NCBI GenBank assembly: GCA_035495465.1
Contig: DATJFX010000054.1
Span: 1-6,684, forward strand
DNA from: DATJFX01 sp035495465
Lineage (GTDB): Bacteria > Patescibacteriota > Doudnabacteria > UBA920 > O2-02-FULL-48-8
Length of the DNA stretch: 6,684 bases
Direction: 5' to 3'
Shown here: one piece after another, positions 1 through 6,555 of the stretch
Numbering within the stretch: position 1 is the first letter of the stretch
Layout: each line of letters starts with the position of its first letter
Program-made: the position numbers and the translations under genes
Notes under the pieces: generated by a model
Told to the model about the DNA's origin: nothing
What the model saw: the letters and a program-made list of their open reading frames with translations, nothing else
Database searches by the model: none

Positions 1-1
1 G

Positions 2-379
2 CTGGCTCAGATGCTGGATGCCGTCGAAGAGGCCCGGGGCACTGGGACGTATGTCGCCGCGAAAACCACAGGCGAGATCAGCCGGGTCACAGCGGACGAA
101 GAGATCTATCTGCGCTTCATGGAGGGCATGTGCCATCCGGGCTCGCAGATTCGCCAGGCGGTCCAGCCGGAAATCGAGCGACGCTCCAAGGCTCGCACGG
201 CCATCGCTTCGCTGCTTCGCAAGACAACCGGCAGCGAGCCGACTGTTGCGGATGTCAACGCCATCCTCGCCAAGGCTGATCAGCCGGCGCCTGTGATGGA
301 TCACAAGCCGCGCGCCGAACAGGGTTCGCGCGAAGTGCCAGTCCGCGGTGGCCTCCGTCTCGAAGCGCGCCACGCGTAG
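2..379 (+). CDS. Partial GC-rich gene of unknown function (3' end only)
   Basis: The reading frame is open from the window edge to a TAG stop, so the true start may lie upstream. The first in-window ATG at base 11 would give 122 residues. I do not recognise the family. The product is hydrophilic and mostly helical in character, with a charged middle (ERRSKARTAIASLLRK) and a Pro/Arg-rich, probably disordered tail after about residue 90. There is no signal peptide or membrane segment. Third codon positions are strongly G/C-biased, and bases 1-360 are about 65% GC by hand count, against about 37-42% in sampled lines of the minus-strand genes. The bias supports real coding in this frame, and a hairpin terminator begins 33 bases after the stop. 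It converges on dnaX. The contrast suggests recent transfer or a contig join. Function cannot be stated. Confidence 0.6.
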   Translation: MAQMLDAVEEARGTGTYVAAKTTGEISRVTADEEIYLRFMEGMCHPGSQIRQAVQPEIERRSKARTAIASLLRKTTGSEPTVADVNAILAKADQPAPVMDHKPRAEQGSREVPVRGGLRLEARHA

Positions 380-411
380 TCACCCGAAAATCGTCTCCGG
401 GCAAAGAGACG

Positions 412-443
412 AAAAAGGGACACTCCCATGAGTGCCCCTTTTT
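412..443 (+). terminator. Intrinsic terminator of the left-edge gene, possibly bidirectional
   Basis: A hairpin of 14 stem positions has one internal A-C mismatch (420/435): AAAAAGGG-A-CACTC, loop CCAT, GAGTG-C-CCCTTTTT. On the plus strand the stem runs into a T-rich tail (TTTTTATTTT), the classic Rho-independent layout 33 bases after the TAG stop. The A tract on the 5' side gives five Ts when read on the minus strand, so it could also stop transcripts leaving dnaX. It sits between two convergent genes, which fits a shared two-way terminator. Confidence 0.8.
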
Positions 444-470
444 ATTTTCCAAAAATTATTTTATAAGCGA

Positions 471-560
471 GGGCAGCGGCTTGGAGGAGAATTGTGAGGA
501 CCTCTCAATGTCCGAACACTTAGTCCCGACAAACGCGACGTCTCCGACAAGTCGCTGCCC
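471..560. ncRNA. GC-rich structured element of unknown family between convergent genes
   Basis: Bases 471-490 pair with 541-560 in a 20-position stem: 17 Watson-Crick pairs, one G-T pair (479/552) and a tandem G-A/A-G internal loop (484-485 with 546-547). Inside are two hairpins. One is 491-497 with 503-509 (loop GGACC, one T-T mismatch). The other is about 509-517 with 523-531 (loop ACTTA). Bases 532-540 look unpaired. The element is about 59% GC between AT-rich flanks, and those flanks also pair (453-462 with 567-576), reaching into the dnaX stop codon. Strand is uncertain. Plus is favoured by the tandem G-A pairs, the G-U pair and a TATAAG box at 462-467, just upstream of GGG at 471. Minus is favoured by a G-U pair in the second hairpin and by position as a dnaX 3' UTR followed by a terminator. 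I found no SRP, tRNA, attC or known riboswitch signature. A small palindromic mobile element is an alternative. Confidence 0.4.
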
Positions 561-574
561 GAGTAAAAAATAAT

Positions 575-2149
575 TTATTCCACTTGGCCGCCCATGATCT
601 TTAAGGCAGAATTTACTACATTTTCCTGCACAGGTTCATCCTTGATTTCTAAAGGTTTGCCAGGGGTCCATTCTTTTCCTATCACAGCCTTCACCATAAG
701 TTTGATGCCTACCACATCTTCAATCACCTGATCGACGATGATCCGATTTTTTCGAGCATCAATCGCGTCTTTATGAAATTTATAGGGAAAAACCAAAATT
801 AATTCTTTGCCTTCCACGGCTTTTGGCTCAGCCAGCTTTAAGCTAGAAATTAAGGAATGATTATAGTCTTTGATTTTTTCCAAAATCTGCGGCCAGTGCT
901 GGATGACTAAAGCCAAATATTCCGAATTATTACTATTAATATCTTCGTCTTGGTGAGGAGTCATGGTTTCAGTCGATGATGACGAAGCAATCTTTTCATT
1001 GTTTTGAGATGGCTTGGCTCCCCTTTCCATGACGGATGGGCTGGCCTTAGTCTCGCCCTGGGTAGCTTCCACCGATGCCAGCTCTAAAGGCAAGCTCTGG
1101 ATAGTCGCCCATTTCAGTTCAGACTCGGCTTTTTGGAAAATTTGAATGATATTTTTTATCCTATCCAAAGAAAGGCTTTGAGCCTGCTCCTGCAGTTTGG
1201 TTTGAAATTCTGCGCTAAAACCAAACTCGGTATTTAAGCCGACTTTAGTTAATAGAACTTTCCTCAAATACTCTAAAAAGTCTTTTTCAAACTGATAAAG
1301 GTCCCGGCCCGCATACATTAAATTGCCGATAAAATTTACCGCTTCCTGCGTGTTCTGGGCAATAATCAAATCTAAAAAACTGCTCACAGTCCGAACTCCG
1401 GTTAAACCTAAAACTTCTTCCACTATTTCTTCAGTTACCGCCCCTTCGGCATAATTAATCACCTGATCCAGCAGAGACAAGCCGTCTCGGAAGCTGCCAT
1501 CTGCAGCAGCAGCTATTTCCATTAAAGCTCCATCTGTAATTTCGACTTTGTTGTCAGTTGCTACGTATTTTAAAAGCTTAGTCAAATCCGCCACGCTCAC
1601 CTTTTTAAAATCAAATCTTTGAGTGCGGGAAACGATAGTAGCCGGAACTTTATGAATTTCTGTAGTCGCTAAAATAAAAACTACATGTTTCGGCGGCTCT
1701 TCCAAAGTTTTCAAGAGTGCGTTGAAAGCGCCTTTAGACAGCATGTGCACTTCGTCCACAATGATAACTTTAAACTGAGCTTTGCTCGGGGCAAATTGCA
1801 AATGATCAATTAATTCCCGGATATTATCGACTCCAGTATGAGAAGCGGCATCAATTTCCAAAAGATCCAGGCTATTGCCGTCGAAAAAAGATTTGCAAAC
1901 TTCGCATTCATTACAAGGTTCCGCTCCTGTTTTATTGGTACAATTTATAGCCCGCGCAAAAATCCGAGCCAGGGTGGTTTTTCCCACTCCGCGCGGACCG
2001 ATAAACAGATAGGCATGGCCGACGCGATTGTTCATCACAGCATTCGCCAGGGTGGTTTTGATATGCTCCTGATTCACGACCTCAGCAAAATTTTTAGGCC
2101 TATATTTTCGATATAAAACTAAATTGGACATATAATTATTGCTCTTCAT
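575..2149 (-). CDS. dnaX: DNA polymerase III subunit tau/gamma (clamp loader ATPase)
   Basis: This is the motor subunit of the clamp loader, which opens and loads the sliding clamp on primed DNA; tau also links polymerases at the fork. The 524-residue product opens with the family motif VLYRKYRP (residues 11-18). It has Walker A GPRGVGKTT (51-59), zinc cysteines C70, C79, C82 and C85, Walker B VIIVDEVH (128-135), sensor 1 LATTE (160-164), the arginine-finger region SRTQRF (174-179) and sensor 2 GSFRDGLSLLDQ (218-229). The collar domain runs to about 365. A Ser/Asn-rich linker (about 366-408) leads to a C-terminal domain (409-495), so the length is that of a full tau-like protein. A second start at 2131 (MSNLVLYRK) matches the usual family N-terminus. 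Neither start has a strong ribosome site; GAAGAG lies about 12 bases before the second. The frequent neighbours recR and ybaB are absent. Confidence 0.97.
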   Translation of the reverse strand: MKSNNYMSNLVLYRKYRPKNFAEVVNQEHIKTTLANAVMNNRVGHAYLFIGPRGVGKTTLARIFARAINCTNKTGAEPCNECEVCKSFFDGNSLDLLEIDAASHTGVDNIRELIDHLQFAPSKAQFKVIIVDEVHMLSKGAFNALLKTLEEPPKHVVFILATTEIHKVPATIVSRTQRFDFKKVSVADLTKLLKYVATDNKVEITDGALMEIAAAADGSFRDGLSLLDQVINYAEGAVTEEIVEEVLGLTGVRTVSSFLDLIIAQNTQEAVNFIGNLMYAGRDLYQFEKDFLEYLRKVLLTKVGLNTEFGFSAEFQTKLQEQAQSLSLDRIKNIIQIFQKAESELKWATIQSLPLELASVEATQGETKASPSVMERGAKPSQNNEKIASSSSTETMTPHQDEDINSNNSEYLALVIQHWPQILEKIKDYNHSLISSLKLAEPKAVEGKELILVFPYKFHKDAIDARKNRIIVDQVIEDVVGIKLMVKAVIGKEWTPGKPLEIKDEPVQENVVNSALKIMGGQVE

Positions 2150-2166
2150 TTTACCACAAAAGAAAA

Positions 2167-2182
2167 TAGACCAAAAGGTCTA
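2167..2182 (-). terminator. Short hairpin with T-rich tail between the gtrA-like gene and dnaX
   Basis: A perfect 6-bp inverted repeat, TAGACC and GGTCTA, encloses a four-base loop (TTTT on the minus strand). On the minus strand it is followed by ATTTTCTTTTG, a terminator-like tail. It lies 28 bases after the stop of the gtrA-like gene and 17 bases before the longer dnaX start, so it may attenuate read-through into dnaX. The stem is short, termination may be partial, and an operator role cannot be excluded. I saw no convincing separate dnaX promoter. Confidence 0.45.
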
Positions 2183-2210
2183 AATTGCTCTCGATTATCT
2201 GGCCCTAAAT

Positions 2211-2654
2211 CTACTTTTTAAATACGATAATTTTATAACCTGAAAAATTCCAGGCAAAAGTAAAGCAGGTCGCAATGATTTTTGCCGCATTCAGCCAGAG
2301 CCTAGGGGTTAGGGACAAAAATGGATGAATATCGGTAGTGATAAACCTGACTATTAAAGTATTAGCTAAAGCGCCAATAATGCTGACTAACATGAACTTA
2401 CTAAACTTTTTTCCGTGATCCCCAAAACTTTTATCGTCAAATGACCAATACTTATTGAAAAAATAGCTATTGATAATGGCTACGCTAAAAGAAATTATAT
2501 TTATAGGAATTAAACCATTGCCTTTCGTAATGCCTGTTGCGGCGGAAAGCAAATTTAAAACCGCAAAGTCAATCGCGGTATTTAATAAACCCACTGTTAC
2601 ATAACGCCAAAATTGGTTGGCAGTAGTTTTAAAACTGGTTTTTATCAGGCCCAT
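2211..2654 (-). CDS. GtrA-family four-helix membrane protein
   Basis: This 147-residue protein matches the GtrA-like family, small integral membrane proteins linked to moving lipid-linked sugars across the cytoplasmic membrane for surface polysaccharide or cell-wall glycosylation. Four hydrophobic segments lie at about residues 16-38, 48-67, 85-105 and 120-140. Family hallmarks are FWRYVTVGLLNTAIDF (15-30), the polar SYFFNKYWSF stretch after helix 2 (63-72), the helix-3 start KFSKFMLVSIIGALAN (83-98) and the C-terminal WNFSGYKIIVFKK (135-147). Length is typical and the gene looks intact. It starts two bases after the stop of the upstream 201-residue gene, so the two are probably cotranslated. 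GAGG lies 10 bases before the ATG, one of the few Shine-Dalgarno-like sites here. No glycosyltransferase is adjacent, so its sugar substrate is unknown. Confidence 0.9.
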   Translation of the reverse strand: MGLIKTSFKTTANQFWRYVTVGLLNTAIDFAVLNLLSAATGITKGNGLIPINIISFSVAIINSYFFNKYWSFDDKSFGDHGKKFSKFMLVSIIGALANTLIVRFITTDIHPFLSLTPRLWLNAAKIIATCFTFAWNFSGYKIIVFKK

Positions 2655-2656
2655 TT

Positions 2657-3262
2657 TTAGAGCGCCTCTAGTTCTGTTTCGTCGGAACTTTGTTCCCTCG
2701 ACACTGCCGGCACGCCATCTTCAGCCACTTGTCCTTTTTTAAGGACATTTTCCACCGCGCCCCAGTTAGCTTCCGTATCTTTCGGTAATACAATAGTCAC
2801 CTGATCCCCCGGTTCAGACTTAAAATAAGTTAAACTGGCCAGCAAAACTTTATAGGATTTACCCTCAGCCACAACGCGGTATTCACCCTTATCATCCTGC
2901 ATAAGAATGCCTAAGATTTTTCGGCGTTCCACCGGCCCGATTTGTTTATAGATAAAGGAGCCATCATCCGCAATAGTTAGCTTTAATACATCCCCTTCTA
3001 CTAATTTACTTTTTGAAGCATAGTTGGCTGGGACGGGGTATTGTTTGCCATCAGGTCCGACCATATTTTGTCCGTCAAACACCCCTTCAATTACTTTGCC
3101 GCCTTCCGAAACATTTAAAACCTGAGCTTTTTTCATGAGCTCAGCAGAGTCAATGGCTTTACCGCCCATAACTTCACGCAAAAGCTGCTTGGCTGACAAA
3201 ATGTTGCGCTCAGCCGATTCGATCATTTGGGCAATTAAAGCAATGTTGGTTAAATTATCCAT
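2657..3262 (-). CDS. Uncharacterised 201-residue soluble protein with a two-part beta-rich core
   Basis: I cannot assign a function. There is no signal peptide or membrane helix. Residues 1-33 look like an amphipathic helix (LTNIALIAQMIESAERNIL). A beta-rich core spans about 57-172 and seems to hold two related halves, each with a polar turn before a beta strand: SKLVEGDVLKLTI (85-97) and FKSEPGDQVTIVL (147-159). The tail (about 178-201) is acidic and probably disordered. The pattern suggests a small paired beta-barrel such as an OB-like or SH3-like fold, which is inference from sequence character only. A strong promoter-like site sits about 45 bases upstream of the start, and the stop is two bases before the gtrA-like gene. 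No Shine-Dalgarno site is visible before the ATG. Proteins of this look are common as conserved hypotheticals in Patescibacteria, to my recollection. Confidence 0.85.
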   Translation of the reverse strand: MDNLTNIALIAQMIESAERNILSAKQLLREVMGGKAIDSAELMKKAQVLNVSEGGKVIEGVFDGQNMVGPDGKQYPVPANYASKSKLVEGDVLKLTIADDGSFIYKQIGPVERRKILGILMQDDKGEYRVVAEGKSYKVLLASLTYFKSEPGDQVTIVLPKDTEANWGAVENVLKKGQVAEDGVPAVSREQSSDETELEAL

Positions 3263-3307
3263 AGGAAATTTTTATTTTAGTTTCTATACAGTTTTAAGAT
3301 TGATAAA

Positions 3308-3336
3308 ATTATAACATAACTTTTTATGAGCTGCAA
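3308..3336 (-). promoter_or_regulatory. Sigma-70-type promoter for the 201-residue gene and gtrA-like gene
   Basis: On the minus strand, TTGCAG (3336-3331) and a perfect TATAAT (3313-3308) are separated by exactly 17 bases. The -35 box matches the consensus at only three of six positions, but the -10 box and spacing are ideal. The predicted start near base 3301 gives a leader of about 39 bases before the ATG at 3262. The site lies in the AT-rich gap after the 61-residue gene, where I see no terminator, so read-through from upstream may add to its output. Confidence 0.6.
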
Positions 3337-3357
3337 GCGCGGTTTTTTATGGACTTT

Positions 3358-3543
3358 TCACTTATCCCCAACCATATTTTTTACCCAGGCGATAAATATT
3401 TGCAACCCGTGCACAAAACTCCCATCTGGCGGGGTTTCTAGCATCTCCGCGCCGGTAACCAGATCTGATTCAGTTTCTGGGCTGCTTTCCACGGAAGTCG
3501 GCTCAAATTCTTGATTTTTTTCTAAGGAAGAAGAATCAATCAT
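3358..3543 (-). CDS. Small acidic protein with a hydrophobic C-terminal helix, unknown function
   Basis: This 61-residue product is not recognised. Residues 1-40 are strongly acidic and Ser/Thr/Pro-rich (eleven Asp/Glu against one Lys), so probably disordered. Residues 42-58 (GSFVHGLQIFIAWVKNM) form a hydrophobic or amphipathic helix that could touch the membrane or a partner protein. The ATG overlaps the stop of the 146-residue gene by four bases (ATGA), and no separate ribosome site is seen. That overlap is the best reason to accept the ORF as real and to expect cotranslation. A plus-strand frame across the same bases has no such support. A role beside the upstream coupling ATPase is a guess from position only. 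Confidence 0.65.
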   Translation of the reverse strand: MIDSSSLEKNQEFEPTSVESSPETESDLVTGAEMLETPPDGSFVHGLQIFIAWVKNMVGDK

Positions 3544-3980
3544 CGATGTCGAATTAAAGCTAAGGATTCATTTCTTTGATTTAAAAAATCGTCAAAGTTA
3601 GGAAATTTTTTGATTAATTGAGCCAGTGTTACCTTTTCTTTAATAGCATCCTCTAAAACTGACAGAGCAAGGCTTACGTCTTGGGGAAGCATGGAAATCG
3701 CAAATTCTCGAACTGAAGCTTCCATCTCTTGCCGATCGCTAATTTCTTTTTCAAATGAAAGCTTGGAAGATAGCGCGACTAATTCCTGAAAATCGCGCTC
3801 TAATTCTTTTATAAATTTTAGGAAGTCAGTCTCGGTGTCAATTAAATTCAAATTTTCCAAAACTTTCTGCGCGATATCTGCGGAGCGAGCCAGAGTTAGG
3901 TGATGGGTTCGCAGCTGTTCCCCCAGAAACATGCAAACCTCTCTGGCGTATTCTTCTTTTTTAGGATTTAAAGCTTCCAT
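3540..3980 (-). CDS. Uncharacterised 146-residue all-helical protein
   Basis: I do not recognise the family. The protein is soluble, highly charged and apparently helical throughout, with stretches able to form coiled coils around residues 52-85 (LKFIKELERDFQELVALSS). There is no signal peptide, membrane segment or catalytic signature. The C-terminal third (about 101-146) looks like a compact helical bundle. It begins three bases after the stop of the coupling ATPase and ends in an ATGA overlap with the next gene, so all three are likely made together. No clear Shine-Dalgarno site precedes it, which fits coupling. A scaffold or accessory subunit of the ATPase is plausible but unproven. Confidence 0.85.
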   Translation of the reverse strand: MEALNPKKEEYAREVCMFLGEQLRTHHLTLARSADIAQKVLENLNLIDTETDFLKFIKELERDFQELVALSSKLSFEKEISDRQEMEASVREFAISMLPQDVSLALSVLEDAIKEKVTLAQLIKKFPNFDDFLNQRNESLALIRHR

Positions 3981-3983
3981 AAT

Positions 3984-6524
3984 TTATGCAGTTCGTTCAA
4001 TAATAGCCGGCCCGGCTGTGGCTGGCGAACCTAACTTTGACCGTTCCAAAATTTCCTGCTGAACTTCGGACCTCGGCTTGCCAAATTTTAAGCGTGACAG
4101 ATTGCGCATTACTTTAGCAGACTCAGCATCCGCGCCGTCCGGTTTCGAATAGGTTTCCATATTAAATGGCCGTGAAGCCGTGCCGTCAATCATCAGCTTC
4201 ACATATGCATTAAACCGGTCGACGTTCACCAAATCAAAATCATTAAATACCGGCGCAAACTCTTTCGACATAATTTCTGCATCTTCGACGCCGATCCGGA
4301 AAGAAATCATAGTGCCAGTATTGCCGAACACTGCATCCCGCATATTGGTGTCAATCTTCGAACTGCCTTCTTTTTCTACGGACAACTGCGAAATAAACTG
4401 ATGCGCCATGATCAGATTCAATCGGTATTTGCGGGCTTCGGATAAGATAGTAGCAAAACTGTCTGTGACGAAGTTTTGGAATTCATCCACATACAGGTAA
4501 AAGTCTCGCCGCTTTTCTTCAGGGGTGTCAGCGCGAGAGAGCGCTGCCATTTGAAGTTTAGAAACGATAATCAGTCCCAATAATTTCGCATTCACTTCTC
4601 CGGTTTTTCCCTTGGATAGATTTATCAGTAAAATCTTGCCCTCGTCCATCACGCGCCGAAAATCAAAAGCGCTTTTCGGCTGGCCGATTATATTTCGCAT
4701 CATTTCATTTTCCACGAACCGGCCGACTTTCGAGATCAGATAGCCCAGCATTTCAGACTTATGGAAATCCGAAGTTTTCGCCATTTCTTTTTCCCAGAAC
4801 GCGCGCACGATCGGATCTTTCACTTTACTGACTTTGTATTTCTGAAAATCCATATCCGTAAACATCCGCGGGATATCTGCGATCGTGCCCGGATATTGTT
4901 GGTCTTCCATTAAAGTCAGCATGACATTGCGCATATTATGTTCAAACATCGGACCGATCATTTCCGGCGGGAAAAGTTTCATGAAAATGGCAATCATCTC
5001 CTGCACGGCAAAATCTTTTTGTTCCGGACTATTTACCTCCAGCATATTCAATCCCAAAGGCCGGTCCATATCAAAGGGTTCAAACAAAATTACATCCTCG
5101 GCCCGTTCTTTCGGAATGTAAGCTAAAACATCTTCGATAAAGTCTCCGTGTGGATCTACAATGCATAATCCTTCCCCATTTCGGATGTCCTGAATAGCCA
5201 TATTTTTCATAAGTTCCGTTTTCCCAGTACCAGTGCGGCCGATAATGTATTGGTGCCTGCGTCTGTCATCGCGCTGGATGTGGATCTGGGTAGAAACTCC
5301 TCGATAAATATTTTTACCCAATAAGATACCTTGAGCCGGCGTATTCACCGGAGCAGGAGCTTTTTTGGCGCTCAGCCACTTGATGTTCGGGGTTTCTGTG
5401 TATTTGGTGGGTAAATGCCACAGACTTGAGATTTCTTCCGTATTTAAAATCCCCTTGGTGTTACGAAAAATTCGAAAAACAAAATCTGTTATTACGGATG
5501 CGCTCTTGCGATTGAGGGTGCGGAAACCATTAAAGGGCGGCATCGTGTACTGCATGTAAGAAGACAGAATGTTTCGCAAATTCGCATCAGCTTGAGATTG
5601 GTCGAATGACGAAGTGACAACTCGCAGATTAAATTTATAACCAACCTTCGAGGCTTTTTCTTCAAATTTTTTAATCATTTCCTGCTGCATGGGAGTTAAA
5701 TGCAAAGGCTTTTCCATACCTGAGGAATCCATGTAACCAGATTGATGATTTTTATTTTTCTTATTACCTAAAATTTCATCAAACACATTTCCAAGCCCTC
5801 GGAAAACGCTATTCATGATTTTTAGGGTAATTGAAGATGTAACTAACTCCGGATGACGCCCCTGCTGAATCTCCAAAGCTTGATGGCGGGGTTTCCCTTG
5901 CCAGTGGCCGCTGGCTGGGGATAATAATAGCTGAATAGCCGCGCCTTCAGTTTCGTTCAGTTTTGATAAACTATTTGTCAGGGAATTCAAAGGATCCGCT
6001 TCCATGTTTTTATAGGTGCGGATGGGAAAAGTATAATCTTTCTGCAAAGCAAGTTCAGACGCGGCGACGAAAGATTTCGGCGTGAATATGTTGTAAGGCC
6101 GCACTACGTCAATTTGCGCTTTTGGATATTGAGCGTGCAGTTGTTTTTCCACCATGGCCTGCAAGCGCTTCGGCACGTTTATATAAAAAGAGATTTTTTT
6201 ATTGTGGGCGGCTATTTCAAAACTGATATATTCGTTGATCCCTAAAAAATTATGAAGCCCCCGCTCTCCCGCTTGGCTGATCGTAGCGAAAAATTGTTCG
6301 GCAACCCCGATAATATCTTTTTGTTCTTTTTTTGCTTCTTCCCCGTTTTCATCCACTTCCTTTTGCGTTGACACTTGCAAAAATACCGAATTCAAAACGC
6401 GTGGCGCCCAAGTTTTTTTCCGTAACAATTCTACAAACATGAAATACAAAAGCAGACCCACCAGGCCTAAAATGGCAATCAAGATGAGCCAAAAGATTAT
6501 TAATGCATTGTTTGTCAGGGCCAT
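3984..6524 (-). CDS. Membrane-anchored VirD4/TraD-like type IV coupling ATPase
   Basis: This 846-residue protein resembles the type IV coupling proteins, hexameric ATPases that drive DNA or proteins through a conjugation-type channel at the inner membrane. One N-terminal membrane helix spans about residues 7-30, followed by a charged linker (52-70). A large region of about 340 residues precedes the motor and contains an Asn/Lys linker near 253-263. The motor has Walker A GRTGTGKT (429-436), the strand motif IVDPHGDF (455-462), LLINLSKGKTGE (632-643), Walker B FYLYVDEFQNF (675-685) and the AHQF segment (707-710) typical of the VirD4/TraG group. The tail after about 785 is charged. It is longer than many VirD4 proteins (around 600-700 residues) because of the N-terminal region. 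No relaxase or other secretion gene is in view, so DNA export, DNA uptake and protein transport all remain possible. The start places the membrane helix at the N-terminus but lacks a clear ribosome site. Confidence 0.88.
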   Translation of the reverse strand: MALTNNALIIFWLILIAILGLVGLLLYFMFVELLRKKTWAPRVLNSVFLQVSTQKEVDENGEEAKKEQKDIIGVAEQFFATISQAGERGLHNFLGINEYISFEIAAHNKKISFYINVPKRLQAMVEKQLHAQYPKAQIDVVRPYNIFTPKSFVAASELALQKDYTFPIRTYKNMEADPLNSLTNSLSKLNETEGAAIQLLLSPASGHWQGKPRHQALEIQQGRHPELVTSSITLKIMNSVFRGLGNVFDEILGNKKNKNHQSGYMDSSGMEKPLHLTPMQQEMIKKFEEKASKVGYKFNLRVVTSSFDQSQADANLRNILSSYMQYTMPPFNGFRTLNRKSASVITDFVFRIFRNTKGILNTEEISSLWHLPTKYTETPNIKWLSAKKAPAPVNTPAQGILLGKNIYRGVSTQIHIQRDDRRRHQYIIGRTGTGKTELMKNMAIQDIRNGEGLCIVDPHGDFIEDVLAYIPKERAEDVILFEPFDMDRPLGLNMLEVNSPEQKDFAVQEMIAIFMKLFPPEMIGPMFEHNMRNVMLTLMEDQQYPGTIADIPRMFTDMDFQKYKVSKVKDPIVRAFWEKEMAKTSDFHKSEMLGYLISKVGRFVENEMMRNIIGQPKSAFDFRRVMDEGKILLINLSKGKTGEVNAKLLGLIIVSKLQMAALSRADTPEEKRRDFYLYVDEFQNFVTDSFATILSEARKYRLNLIMAHQFISQLSVEKEGSSKIDTNMRDAVFGNTGTMISFRIGVEDAEIMSKEFAPVFNDFDLVNVDRFNAYVKLMIDGTASRPFNMETYSKPDGADAESAKVMRNLSRLKFGKPRSEVQQEILERSKLGSPATAGPAIIERTA

Positions 6525-6555
6525 TTTTGTTTTTTGTGTCTGGACTAAATTGTTT

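Noticed and set aside
18..296. Plus-strand ORF of 92 residues overlapping the left-edge gene
   Set aside because: It is an Arg/Ser-rich alternate frame; codon-position bias supports the frame ending at 379 instead.
255..452. Minus-strand ORF of 65 residues across the left gene and terminator
   Set aside because: It is a shadow in GC-rich antisense sequence, runs through the terminator hairpin, and has a low-complexity Arg/Ala-rich product with no start signal.
471..560. SRP (4.5S-type) RNA, suggested by position next to dnaX
   Set aside because: The conserved SRP core with its GGAA-type tetraloop and AGCAG internal loop is absent on both strands, and the element folds as a branched structure rather than a single rod. 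It is also downstream of dnaX, not upstream as in Bacillus.
471..560. Integron attC site or tRNA gene
   Set aside because: The ends lack the attC core motifs (GTTRRRY and RYYYAAC), no integrase is present, and there is no T-arm GGTTCGAATCC-like sequence or anticodon arm.
1838..2116. Plus-strand ORF of 92 residues inside dnaX
   Set aside because: It lies antisense to the highly conserved Walker A and zinc region of dnaX and has no independent support.
3326..3514. Plus-strand ORF of 62 residues antisense to the 61-residue gene
   Set aside because: There is no coupling or start signal, and its first codons overlap the minus-strand promoter; the minus-strand frame has the ATGA overlap.
4180..5559. 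Four plus-strand ORFs of 62-78 residues within the coupling ATPase gene
   Set aside because: All are antisense to conserved motor-domain coding sequence and show no domain or start signal.
3984..6524. VirB4, FtsK or HerA identity for the large ATPase
   Set aside because: An N-terminal membrane helix, the DPHGD strand motif right after Walker A, and the VDEFQNF and AHQF motifs fit the VirD4/TraD group better; the FtsK gamma domain and VirB4 features are not seen.
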